From positions 1 to 37,050 of the forward strand of contig NZ_SMBU01000043.1 of NCBI RefSeq assembly GCF_004342485.1: DNA of 37,050 nucleotides, given 5' to 3'. Below, in pieces: positions 1-7,987 of this stretch (within the stretch, counting starts at the first letter, position 1; the number at the start of each line of letters is the position of its first letter). Below the pieces are notes generated by a model. It had not been told where the DNA came from and made no database searches. It saw only the letters and a program-made list of their open reading frames with translations. A program made the position numbers and the translations under genes. Source of the stretch: Roseateles saccharophilus (lineage in GTDB: Bacteria; Pseudomonadota; Gammaproteobacteria; Burkholderiales; Burkholderiaceae_C).

Positions 1-1626
1 CCCACCGAGGTGATCGAGGGCCTGAAGCTGCTACTGCGCGGCGGGGTCGCCGTGCCCAGCGCCGAGGCGGTCTTCAGCGTCGAGCGCAGCCTGCCCCATG
101 GCCATGTGGCCGCGGTGCTGGGCTGCGCACGCGGCGCGGGGGCCCCGGGCTGGTTCGCCTCAGCCCCCAAGGAGCTGCAGCCGCTGCTGATGGCCCTGCT
201 GGTCGCGCGCGTGATCGCGCCAGCCTCCAAGCTGGCCACCCACCGCCTGTTGCACGACGACACCGCGAACTCGTCGCTGGGCCGCGTGCTCGGGGTCGGC
301 CAGTGCCGCGCCGAGGAGCTGTATGCGGCGCTGGATTGGCTGCACGACGCGCAGCCAATGATCGAGCGGCGCCTGGCGCGCCAGCACCTGCTGGGCTCGA
401 CCCTGGTGCTGTACGACCTGACCTCGACCTGGCTGACGGGGCGCTGCTGCGAGCTGGCCGCGCGCGGGCACTCGCGCGATGGCAAGCGCGACGATCCGCA
501 GATCGTCTTCGGCCTGATCTGCACGGGCCAGGGCTGCCCGATCGCGGTGGAGGTGTTCCCCGGCAACACCGCCGATCCGGCCACCGTGGCCGCGCAGGTG
601 GCCAAGCTGCGCGAGCGTTTCGGCATCCAGCACATCGTCTGGGCGGGTGACCGCGGCATGCTGACCTCGGCTCGCATCGAGCAAGTGCTCAAGCCCCAGG
701 GCATGGATTGGGTGAGCAGTCTGCGCAGCCCCCAGATCGCACAACTGGCCGCCGAGCACGGGCCCTTGCAGCCCTCGCTGTTCGACGAGCGCAACCTGCT
801 GGAGCTCACCAGCGAGCACTTCCCCGGCGAGCGCCTGGTGGTGTGCCGCAACCCGCTGCTGGCCGAGGAGCGCGCCCGCAAGCGAGGCGAGCTGCTCGCC
901 GCCACCGAGGCCGATCTGGCCAAGATCGCCGCGGCCACGCGGCGCGAGCGCCAGCCGCTGCGCGGCGAGCAGGCCATCGCCTTGCGCGTGGGCCGCGTGA
1001 TCGAGCGCTTCCACATGGCCAAGCACATCGAGCTGTCGATCACCGACGACACGCTCACCTGGCAGCGCCGCAACGACGCGATTGCGCAGGAGGCCGCGCT
1101 CGATGGCCTGTACGTGATCCGCACCAGCGTGTCGGCCCAGCAGCTCGATGCCGCCGCGGCGGTGGCCGCCTACAAGAGCCTGTCGCATGTGGAGCGGGCG
1201 TTCCGCTCGATCAAGACGGTGGACCTGCATGTGCGTCCGGTCTTCCACTACAACGCCCAGCGTGTGCGGGCTCACGTATTCCTGTGCATGCTCGCCTACT
1301 ACGTTGAGTGGCACATGCGGGCGCGGCTCAAGCCCATGCTCTTCGACGACGAGCACCTCGACGAGGCCAGCGCCAGCCGTGCCTCGCCCGTGCTCAAGGC
1401 GGTTCGCTCCGAGCAGGCCAAGGCCAAGGATGCGAGCAAGACGGCCGAGGACGGGCTGCCGCTACACAGCTTCAGGACGCTGCTGCAAGACCTCGGGACC
1501 TTGGCCTACAACGTCACTCACACCACGCTTAACCCCGAGGCCCAGATCGTCCTCACCACGCGGCCCACACCTCTGCAGGCCAAGGCCTTCGAGTTGCTCG
1601 GCCTGAACCCGGCCTGTACCCAGTAG
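1..1626 (+). mobile_element. IS1634-type (IS4-like, DDE) transposase, 5' end outside the window
   Basis: The reading frame is open from base 1; the first possible start inside the window is GTG at 10, but the protein begins in mid-domain, so the N-terminus is probably missing. Numbering from that GTG, the DDE residues fit D136 in YDLTSTW, D214 in AGDRGM and E395 in the Y-x5-VERAFRSIKT block, followed by the hydrophobic HVFLCMLAYYVEW segment usual for IS1634 and IS4 relatives. The enzyme would cut and paste its own element. The 3' end is intact (stop TAG at 1624-1626). The right terminal repeat must lie between 1627 and the neighbouring decarboxylase gene, but the left end is out of view, so the repeats cannot be matched. 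Family assignment is confident; completeness is not. Confidence 0.9.
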
Positions 1627-1633
1627 CCGCCCA

Positions 1634-1677
1634 CCCCGCGAACGCAAAGTTCAAGCGGGGCGCCGACTTACGTTCGC
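1634..1677. repeat. Inverted repeats at the presumed right end of the IS
   Basis: This short gap between the transposase stop and the decarboxylase stop contains nested palindromes. CCCCGC (1634-1639) pairs with GCGGGG (1655-1660), enclosing GAAC (1640-1643) and GTTC (1649-1652), which makes a hairpin of about 10 bp. Separately, GCGAACG (1638-1644) is the exact inverse of CGTTCGC (1671-1677). No T-run follows, so a rho-independent terminator is not clear. The structure could be the subterminal or terminal repeat of the IS, a bidirectional terminator between the convergent transposase and decarboxylase genes, or both. Confidence 0.45.
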
Positions 1678-1696
1678 AGAGGCGCCAAAGTTCGGC

Positions 1697-2959
1697 TTAG
1701 ACCAGCACCTCGACGCAGGCCGGGTGGCCCAGGAAGCCCTCGGGGCTGGCACTGCGGCCATAGGCACCGCTCTGGTAGACGACCGTCAGGTCGCCGATCT
1801 CGCCCCTGGCCATCTCCATGCGGTCGGCCAGCAGGTCCAGCGGCGTGCACAGCGGGCCGACGACGCTGGCAGCCTCGGTGGACGCCTCCTGCCGGCCCTG
1901 CGGCTCGACGGAGGCCGGGTAGTTCTTGCGCAGCACCTGGCCGAAGTTGCCGGACGCCGACAGATGGTGGTGCAGGCCGCCATCGGCCACCAGGAAGACC
2001 TGGCCGCGCGAGACCTTGCGGTCGACGAGGCGGCTGACGTAGACGCCGGCCTCGCCGACGAAATAGCGGCCCAGCTCGATGACCAGCCTGGCTTGCGGCA
2101 GGTCGGCCCTCGCCCGCTGCTGCAGCGCCGCCAGGTTGGCCGCGATGGGCGCCAGATCCAGCCGCGTCTCGCCCGGGAAATAGGGAATGCCGAAGCCGCC
2201 GCCCAGGTTCAGGAAGCGCACCGGCGCCGGGGCCGATTCGGCCAGGCGCAGGGCCAGTTCGTAGCTCTTCAGCTGCGCCTCGCAGATGGCCTCGGCCTTC
2301 AGGTTCTGCGAGCCGGCGAACAGGTGGAAGCCTTCGAAGGCGAGCCCGTCGCCGGCCAGCGCGCCGACCTGGGCCAGCACCTCGGGCACCGTCTCGGCAT
2401 CGATGCCGAACTGCTTCGGCCCGCCGCTCATGCGCATGCCTGAGCCCTTGAGTTCGAAGTCGGGGTTCACGCGCAGGGCGACGCGGGCCGGCAGGCCCAG
2501 GCGCTGCGAGGCCGCGGCCAGCACCTTGAGCTCGCGCGCCGTCTCGACATTGACGAGCACGCCGGCCGCCACCGCCTGGCCCAGCTCGATGTCGCGCTTG
2601 CCGGGGCCGGCGAAGCTGATCTCGTGCGGATCGGCGCCGGCATTCAGCGCCACCTGCAGCTCGCCCGCCGAGGCCACGTCGATGCCATCGACCAGTCCGG
2701 CCATCAGCTGCACGAGGGCCGGCATCGGGTTGGCCTTCATCGCGTAGTGCAGCTCCAGCCCTGCCGGCAGCGCGGCGCGCAGCTCCGCGACGCGGGCCTT
2801 CAACAGCCCGCGGTCATAGGCGTAGAAAGGCGTCTGGCCGACGCGCTCGGCCAGCACCGACAGGCGCTGGCCGCCGACCAGCAGCTCGCCGCTGGCATCA
2901 CGCGAGAACAGTACGGGCGCGTGCTCCAGCACACGCTTCGGGGGAGTGGTATCGCTCAT
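1697..2959 (-). CDS. PLP-dependent decarboxylase, exosortase A system-associated type
   Basis: A 420-aa fold-III PLP decarboxylase related to diaminopimelate and ornithine decarboxylases (LysA-like). K75 in HYAMKANP is the expected Schiff-base lysine, GGGFG at 253-257 binds the PLP phosphate, E295 lies in ELGRYF, and C371 in GPLCTPLD matches the active-site cysteine and aspartate region at the dimer interface. The protein resembles the decarboxylase family found next to an AMP-ligase in exosortase A loci; its true substrate is unknown to me. The start at 2959 is chosen because it gives an ATGA overlap with the ligase stop; the longer frame from 2980 adds seven unlikely residues. It is the second gene of a two-gene leftward operon. 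The IS ends just beyond its stop, but its C-terminus looks intact. Confidence 0.9.
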   Translation of the reverse strand: MSDTTPPKRVLEHAPVLFSRDASGELLVGGQRLSVLAERVGQTPFYAYDRGLLKARVAELRAALPAGLELHYAMKANPMPALVQLMAGLVDGIDVASAGELQVALNAGADPHEISFAGPGKRDIELGQAVAAGVLVNVETARELKVLAAASQRLGLPARVALRVNPDFELKGSGMRMSGGPKQFGIDAETVPEVLAQVGALAGDGLAFEGFHLFAGSQNLKAEAICEAQLKSYELALRLAESAPAPVRFLNLGGGFGIPYFPGETRLDLAPIAANLAALQQRARADLPQARLVIELGRYFVGEAGVYVSRLVDRKVSRGQVFLVADGGLHHHLSASGNFGQVLRKNYPASVEPQGRQEASTEAASVVGPLCTPLDLLADRMEMARGEIGDLTVVYQSGAYGRSASPEGFLGHPACVEVLV

Positions 2960-4545
2960 GCGGCGTGGCGCTCGACCCATTCGGTCGAGAGTGTCTTGCG
3001 GTCGATCTTGCCATTGGGGTTGCGCGGCAGCGGGCCGCTGCGGGCCTGGATGCCGTGCGGCACCATATAGGCCGGCATGCGGGCCTTGCAGGCGGCGGCC
3101 AGCGCGGCCAGGTCCAGCCCGGCAGCGCCCTCGGGCGGCGTCGCGATGACCTGGATGGCCTGGCCCAGCGTGTCATGGTCGACGCCGAAGGCCACGCATT
3201 CGCCGACCAGGCCGGTCGCGTACAGAATCTCCTCGACCTCGGTGGGGCTGACGCGGTAGCCCGAGGTCTTCATCATCTCGTCACGACGGCCAACAAAGTA
3301 CAGGAAGCCCTCGGCGTCGCGGCGCACCGTGTCGCCGGAGAACACGGCGAACTCGGGCAGCTGCAGCCCGCCCTCACGGCCACCCACGCCGACCGGCAGG
3401 GGCTTGTAGCGCTCGGCCGTCTTCTCGGCATCGTTCCAGTAGCCCAGGCCCACCAGCGCGCCGCGGTGCACCAGCTCGCCGGGCTCGTCGGCCGCGCATT
3501 CCGTGCCGTCCTCGCGCAGCACGAGGATCTCGGCGTTCGGGATGGCCTTGCCGATGGAGTCGGGCCGGCGGTCGACCTCGGCAGGCGGCAGATAGGTGGA
3601 GCGGAAGGCCTCGGTCAGGCCATACATCAGGAATGGCTGGGCCGATGGCGCCTTGCTCCGCAAGGCATCCAGCGTCGCGCGCGGCATGCGCCCGCCGGTG
3701 TTGGCGAAATAGCGCAGATGCTGGTCGATGGCGGCCGGCCATTCCAGCTGGGTCAGCTGGATGTAGAGCGGCGGCACGGCCGTCAGCCCCGTGACCTTCT
3801 CGCGCTCCATGGCCTTGAGCACGTCGCGGGGCAGCAGATAGTTCAGCAGCACGACGCGGGCGCCACTGTGGAAGGCCGTCGTGAGCTGGCTGAAGCCGGC
3901 GTCGAATGACAGCGGCAGCGCGGCCAGCAGCGTGTCGCTGGCGCGGTTCTCCAGGTAGCCGGCCACGCTCTTGCCGCCGGCCACCATGTTGCGGTGGGAC
4001 AGCACGACGCCCTTGGGCCGGCCCGTCGAACCCGAGGTGTAGAGGATGGCCGCCATGTCGGTGTCGATGACGCGATGACCGGCGCGGGCCGGCGCGGCGA
4101 GCAGGGCCGCCCAGTCGTGCAGCGGCACCGGCGCCGAACCCGAACCGCCGGTCAGCACGACATGGCGCAGCGAGGGGCACTGGGTCAGCACGTCGCCGAG
4201 TTGGGCCAGGCGCTCGGGCGAGGTGACGAGCACGCGCACATCGCAGTCGCGCAGGATGAAGCCCACCTGCTCGGGCTTGAGCAGCGGGTTCAGCGGCACG
4301 AAGACGCCGCCGGCCGCCGGCGCGCCGAAGCTGGCGACGACCGTCTCGAAACGCTTCTCCAGATAGATGGCTACGCGCTCGCCGCGGCCCAGGCCCAGCT
4401 GCATCAGGCCGCTGGCGAAGCCGCGCACGGCGGCGTCCAGTTCGCCATAGCTCAGCGTCGCCGCACCATAGGTCAGCGCCGGGGCGCCGGGCGTGCGCTC
4501 GGCGGCAACGGCCACCAACTCGTTCAGCAGGGTCGATTCGGGCAT
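2956..4545 (-). CDS. AMP-forming acyl ligase, exosortase A system-associated type
   Basis: A 529-aa ANL-superfamily enzyme that would adenylate a carboxylic or amino acid and pass it to a thiol carrier. The adenylate-forming P-loop YTSGSTGRPKG is at 169-179, the YGLTE motif follows mid-protein, the hinge region reads GRRDEMMKTSGYR, and the catalytic C-terminal lysine is in NGKIDRKTL (about K513). The start at 4545 gives MPESTLLNELV, the expected beginning for this family; extending to 4632 adds a non-homologous leader. An acyl carrier protein gene is divergently transcribed 133 bp away, and a decarboxylase overlaps the 3' end by 4 nt. This context suggests that the ligase loads an acyl or aminoacyl group onto that carrier, but the substrate is not readable from sequence. 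Confidence 0.9.
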   Translation of the reverse strand: MPESTLLNELVAVAAERTPGAPALTYGAATLSYGELDAAVRGFASGLMQLGLGRGERVAIYLEKRFETVVASFGAPAAGGVFVPLNPLLKPEQVGFILRDCDVRVLVTSPERLAQLGDVLTQCPSLRHVVLTGGSGSAPVPLHDWAALLAAPARAGHRVIDTDMAAILYTSGSTGRPKGVVLSHRNMVAGGKSVAGYLENRASDTLLAALPLSFDAGFSQLTTAFHSGARVVLLNYLLPRDVLKAMEREKVTGLTAVPPLYIQLTQLEWPAAIDQHLRYFANTGGRMPRATLDALRSKAPSAQPFLMYGLTEAFRSTYLPPAEVDRRPDSIGKAIPNAEILVLREDGTECAADEPGELVHRGALVGLGYWNDAEKTAERYKPLPVGVGGREGGLQLPEFAVFSGDTVRRDAEGFLYFVGRRDEMMKTSGYRVSPTEVEEILYATGLVGECVAFGVDHDTLGQAIQVIATPPEGAAGLDLAALAAACKARMPAYMVPHGIQARSGPLPRNPNGKIDRKTLSTEWVERHAA

Positions 4546-4678
4546 GAAGGCGCGGCCGCAAAACAGGCGTTGAGAGTGAAAAAAGTATCTCACGCGACCC
4601 CGAGGCCAAGGGGTGGCTGCCCCCGGAGGCAAGGGGGCCGGAGGCTAAACTGCCGCGCTTGCTTTTTGGACGCACCCG
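4546..4678. promoter_or_regulatory. Divergent intergenic region with candidate promoter and hairpin
   Basis: This 133-bp gap separates the leftward ligase-decarboxylase operon from the rightward ACP operon, so both promoters should lie here. On the minus strand a sigma-70-like pair is possible: TTGGCC (complement of 4604-4609) and TACTTT (complement of 4582-4587), 16 bp apart and about 37 nt before the ligase ATG. For the plus strand only a weak TAAACT (4646-4651) is seen, without a convincing -35 box. GCCCCC (4619-4624) and GGGGGC (4633-4638) form a 6-bp hairpin between the two. The promoter calls are by eye and weak. Confidence 0.3.
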
Positions 4679-4933
4679 ATGGAAAACGCCCAGGTTCTCG
4701 GCCACGTGCTGAGGCTTCTCGATGACGTGCTCAGCCTGAACGGCCGCGCCCAGACCTTCACCCGCGACACCGCCCTGCTCGGCGCCCTGCCCGAGCTGGA
4801 CTCGATGGCCGTGGTCAGCCTGATCACCGCGATGGAGGAGCAACTGGGCCTGGCCGTCGACGATGACGACATCGACGGCGACACCTTCGCCACCGTGGGC
4901 TCGCTGGCGGACTTCGTGGCCGCCCGGACCTGA
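4679..4933 (+). CDS. Acyl carrier protein of the exosortase A locus
   Basis: An 84-aa phosphopantetheine-carrier domain. The attachment serine is S42 in the ELDSMAVV motif, placed as expected before helix II, and the acidic VDDDDIDGDTF loop is typical of ACPs. It would carry an acyl or aminoacyl group as a thioester after conversion by a phosphopantetheinyl transferase encoded elsewhere. It is the first gene of the rightward operon and is divergent from the AMP-ligase that probably charges it. No strong ribosome-binding site precedes the ATG. Fatty-acid ACPs normally sit in fab clusters, so a dedicated tailoring role is more likely here. The recipient of the carried group is unknown. Confidence 0.9.
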   Translation: MENAQVLGHVLRLLDDVLSLNGRAQTFTRDTALLGALPELDSMAVVSLITAMEEQLGLAVDDDDIDGDTFATVGSLADFVAART

Positions 4934-4950
4934 GCGGCCAGAGCCTGCGA

Positions 4951-6138
4951 ATGAACGTCGACGCCAGCAATCCCCGTTCGGTCCCCCGGAATCCCGTGCC
5001 GGGCCCGCACAACTGCCAGGTCGACACAGGCTCCCCGGCCCTGCCCTGCCTGCTCGACCGGCCCGGCGCGCTGCTGACCAGCAGTGGCCGCGCGGCCATC
5101 CTGCTGGGCCTGGAAAGCCTGGCGCTCAGCCCGGACCAGCGCGTGCTGGTGCCCAGCTACCACTGCCCCACCATGGTGTCGCCGGTACTGACGCTGGGGC
5201 ACCGGCTGGGCTTCTACCCAATAGCCGCCGACGGCCGCCCCAGCCTGGACTGGCTGGAGCAGCATGCGCCGGCCGACACACGCGTACTGTGCGTCGCCCA
5301 TTTCTTCGGCCTGCCGCTGGACTTGCGCGACCTGCGCGCCTGGTGCCAGCGCCGCGGCGTGCTGATGCTGGAAGACTGCGCGCACGCCATGTTCGGACAG
5401 GGCGAGGGTGGCGCGGTGGGCGCGCTCGGCGATGTCGTCATTGCCAGCCTGCCCAAGTTCTTCGCAGCGCAGAACGGCGGCCTGCTGCTGGTCAAACAGC
5501 CGGCCCGGCCCGTCGCGCCGCTGGAACCAGTGGGTCTGAAGGGCCAGCTGAAGGCGACGCTGGACGACCTAGAGATCAGCGCGTGCTACGGCCAGCTGGG
5601 GCTCCGGCGGGTCTGGGCGGCCCCGCTGCTGGCGCTCAAACGGATGCTGCGTGGCGGCGGCCGCGCTACGCCCACCAGCGCGGCTCCGCAACCCGCCCGG
5701 TTCGACCCGGCGGGTGACTACGCGCGCATCGACGTGAAGCTGTGCCATCGCGCACCGACGCGCGCCGCCACGCGGGCGGCCTTGCTGACCTCCCGCGGCC
5801 GCGTCATCGCCCGGCGGCAACAGCACTACCGCGCCATGGCCACCGCGTTGGCCAACCGGCCGGGCATGCGCCCGCTGTTCCCGGCCTTGGCCGAGCACAG
5901 CGCGCCCTATGTCTTCCCGCTCTGGGTGGACGACCCCGACCCGGCCTATCAGGCCTTGCGAGCGCTGGGCGTGCCGGTGTCGCGCTGGGACTGGCTGTGG
6001 CCGGGCGTGCCGGATCTGGCCGGCGACCAGGGAAAAATCTGGTCTCACCATGTGCTGCAGTTGCATTGCCATCAGGACATGAGCGACCAGGACCGAAACT
6101 GGGTGATCGACGCTCTCCTCACCTACCGCAGGAGTTGA
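4951..6138 (+). CDS. DegT/DnrJ/EryC1/StrS-like PLP aminotransferase
   Basis: A 395-aa fold-I aminotransferase of the sugar-aminotransferase superfamily. D142 in MLEDCAHAMFG contacts the PLP pyridine nitrogen, and K169 in SLPKFFAAQNGG is the likely Schiff-base lysine. The sequence is divergent from the WecE and WbpE enzymes also in this window: the N-terminal part is short, and the C-terminal half has an unusual arginine-rich, low-complexity stretch around 235-270. It lies 17 nt after the ACP gene and before an acyltransferase gene, so it may supply an amino group for the ACP-linked pathway rather than make a nucleotide sugar. Substrate unknown. The superfamily call is secure; the function is not. 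Confidence 0.8.
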   Translation: MNVDASNPRSVPRNPVPGPHNCQVDTGSPALPCLLDRPGALLTSSGRAAILLGLESLALSPDQRVLVPSYHCPTMVSPVLTLGHRLGFYPIAADGRPSLDWLEQHAPADTRVLCVAHFFGLPLDLRDLRAWCQRRGVLMLEDCAHAMFGQGEGGAVGALGDVVIASLPKFFAAQNGGLLLVKQPARPVAPLEPVGLKGQLKATLDDLEISACYGQLGLRRVWAAPLLALKRMLRGGGRATPTSAAPQPARFDPAGDYARIDVKLCHRAPTRAATRAALLTSRGRVIARRQQHYRAMATALANRPGMRPLFPALAEHSAPYVFPLWVDDPDPAYQALRALGVPVSRWDWLWPGVPDLAGDQGKIWSHHVLQLHCHQDMSDQDRNWVIDALLTYRRS

Positions 6139-6143
6139 CGGCC

Positions 6144-7187
6144 TTGAAAACAACTTCAACGATGGACTGGAAACTCGTTCCGGCAAAGCAGTTGGCCACC
6201 TTGGCCACCCACTGGGATGCGCTGCAAGCGAAGCTGTTGCCCCACGCCTTCCTGCGCAGCGATTTCCTGTTGTGCCTGCTGGACCAGTTCGGCCAAGGCC
6301 GAGAGCTGCTGGCCTACCGTGAGGATGACATCGGCTGGACCGCGGCGTTGCTGCTCCGGCCCCGGGGCAAGGGTCGCTGGAACAGCTTCCAGCCGTCTCA
6401 GCTGCCGATGGGCCCGGTGCTGCTGCCGGCGGACGAAGACCTCGAGGCAGCACTGCAGTCGCTGCTGCGCGCTCTGCCCGGGCTGGTCTTGGGCGTGGGG
6501 CTGACGCAGCTGGACTCGCTGGCCCACATGGGGCCTTTCGACGGTGCACGGCTGCGCCATCAGCACTACATTGACACGGCCTGGGTCGACGTCGAGAACG
6601 GCTTCGAGGCCTACTGGGAGGGGCGCGGCAAGAACCTGCGCCAGAACACGCGCAAGCAGCTGAAGAAGATCGAGGCCACCGGCGTGACGCCGCGCCTGGA
6701 GATGATCGACACACCCGAACTGGTCGCGCTGGCCATCAAGCAGTATGGTATGTTGGAGAACAGCGGCTGGAAGGCCGAACTGGGCACCGCCATCTCCGTG
6801 GACGGCGCCCAGGGGCGCTTCTACCGGCAGGCGCTGGAAAGCGCGGCGGCCGCGGGCCGGGCCCGCATCTACCGCTACTGGTTCGGTGACGAAGTCGTCG
6901 CGATGGACCTGTGCGTGCATCAGGACGACTGCCTGGTGATCCTGAAGACGGCTTACCAGCAGGCCCATCAGGCGGTGTCGCCGTCGACGCTGATGCGCGC
7001 CGAGGAGTTCAAGGCAGTGTTCGACGAAGGCCGCTTCAAGCGCATCGAGTTCTTCGGCCGCGTGATGGAGTGGCACACGCGCTGGACCGACAAATCCCGC
7101 CCGCTGATGCACCTCACCGCCTACCGCTGGGCCTGGCTCAAGGCGCTGCAGGACCGGCTCAACCGCAGCAAGACCCGAGCAGCTTGA
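6144..7187 (+). CDS. CelD/BcsL-like GNAT (FemAB-type fold) acyltransferase
   Basis: A 347-aa protein related to the CelD-type GNAT proteins often present in polysaccharide loci. A basic segment RGKNLRQNTRKQLKKIE (161-177) is followed by MLENSGWK (203-210) and QGRFYRQAL (223-231), then the acceptor-side half. It would transfer an acyl or aminoacyl group to an amine or hydroxyl in the cytoplasm. The TTG start at 6144 is preferred because AGGAG at 6130-6134 lies 9 nt upstream; the ATG at 6162 is too far from it. It is clearly paralogous to the N-terminal half of the 730-aa protein at 11768-13960. Its place after the ACP and aminotransferase suggests it could use an ACP-bound donor (inference). 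Confidence 0.8.
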   Translation: MKTTSTMDWKLVPAKQLATLATHWDALQAKLLPHAFLRSDFLLCLLDQFGQGRELLAYREDDIGWTAALLLRPRGKGRWNSFQPSQLPMGPVLLPADEDLEAALQSLLRALPGLVLGVGLTQLDSLAHMGPFDGARLRHQHYIDTAWVDVENGFEAYWEGRGKNLRQNTRKQLKKIEATGVTPRLEMIDTPELVALAIKQYGMLENSGWKAELGTAISVDGAQGRFYRQALESAAAAGRARIYRYWFGDEVVAMDLCVHQDDCLVILKTAYQQAHQAVSPSTLMRAEEFKAVFDEGRFKRIEFFGRVMEWHTRWTDKSRPLMHLTAYRWAWLKALQDRLNRSKTRAA

Positions 7188-7987
7188 ACACCCCACCCGA
7201 CGTCTTCTTCCTGCCGGCCGACGGTGAGCAACGGCTGTGCCTGTTCCATGCGCCGGCTGGCGAGCCGCGCAGCCGGGTGCTCTACCTGCACCCCTTCGCC
7301 GAGGAGATGAACAAGTCGCGCCGCACGGCCGCCCTGGCCTGCCGCGCGCTGGCCGAGGCGGGCCATGCCGTGCTGCAGATCGACCTGCGCGGCTGCGGCG
7401 ATTCGTCGGCCGACTTCGGCGACGCGTCCTGGACCGACTGGCAGGCCGATGTGAGGCTTGGGCTGCACGCGCTCGACGAGCGTGCACCGAACGACGCGCC
7501 GTTGTGGCTCTGGGGCCTGCGCGCCGGTTGCCTGCTGGTCACGGCCGACTGGGGCCGGCCAGTGAACTATCTGTTCTGGCAGCCGATGACCAGTGGCAAG
7601 CTGGCGCTGCAGCAGTTCCTGCGCCTCAAGGTGGCCGCCGAGATGGCCGCGGGCGCCAGCAAGGGGCTGATGGAACAGATGAAGTCCGAGCTGGCCGCGG
7701 GCCGGTCGATCGAGATTGCCGGCTATCGGCTCGGTCCGTCCCTTGCATCCGGCCTCGAGGCCGCCAAGCTCAACCCGGCCGGTGCGCCCGGCCGCGTGGA
7801 GTGGCTGGAGCTCAGCACACGCGAGGACGCCCTGCTGACGCCGGCCAGCGAGCAGGCCATCAAGGGCTGGCAGGACACCGGCTGGACCGTGCGCCCGCAG
7901 GTCGTGCAGGGACCGAGCTTTTGGGCCACGGCGGAGATCGAGCTCGCGCCGGCGCTGATCGCCCGCACCGTGGAGGCGCTGGCGTGA
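7184..7987 (+). CDS. Alpha/beta-hydrolase-fold protein, exosortase A system hydrolase 2 type
   Basis: A 267-aa alpha/beta-hydrolase-like protein that matches in length and context the 'hydrolase 2' always seen beside 'hydrolase 1' in exosortase A loci. Fold landmarks are LYLHPFAEEMNKSRR (33-47, oxyanion-side loop) and QIDLRGCGDSS (65-75). The nucleophile elbow, normally GxSxG, reads GLRAG (111-115) with Arg113, and no convincing catalytic histidine is seen near the C-terminus, where GPSFWATAE is found instead. It may therefore be a non-catalytic binding partner. The TTG start at 7184 overlaps the previous stop as TTGA and fits the family length; longer versions of the frame run inside the preceding gene. 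Confidence 0.85.
   Translation: MNTPPDVFFLPADGEQRLCLFHAPAGEPRSRVLYLHPFAEEMNKSRRTAALACRALAEAGHAVLQIDLRGCGDSSADFGDASWTDWQADVRLGLHALDERAPNDAPLWLWGLRAGCLLVTADWGRPVNYLFWQPMTSGKLALQQFLRLKVAAEMAAGASKGLMEQMKSELAAGRSIEIAGYRLGPSLASGLEAAKLNPAGAPGRVEWLELSTREDALLTPASEQAIKGWQDTGWTVRPQVVQGPSFWATAEIELAPALIARTVEALA

Noticed and set aside
160-1356. 398-codon minus-strand frame inside the transposase
   Set aside because: Antisense shadow of a gene with clear DDE residues; its composition is low-complexity Gly, Gln, His and Leu.
7184-7987. Hydrolase 2 as a pseudogene because of the missing triad
   Set aside because: The frame is intact, of full family length, coupled to hydrolase 1 and without frameshifts; loss of catalysis is more likely a family trait than decay.
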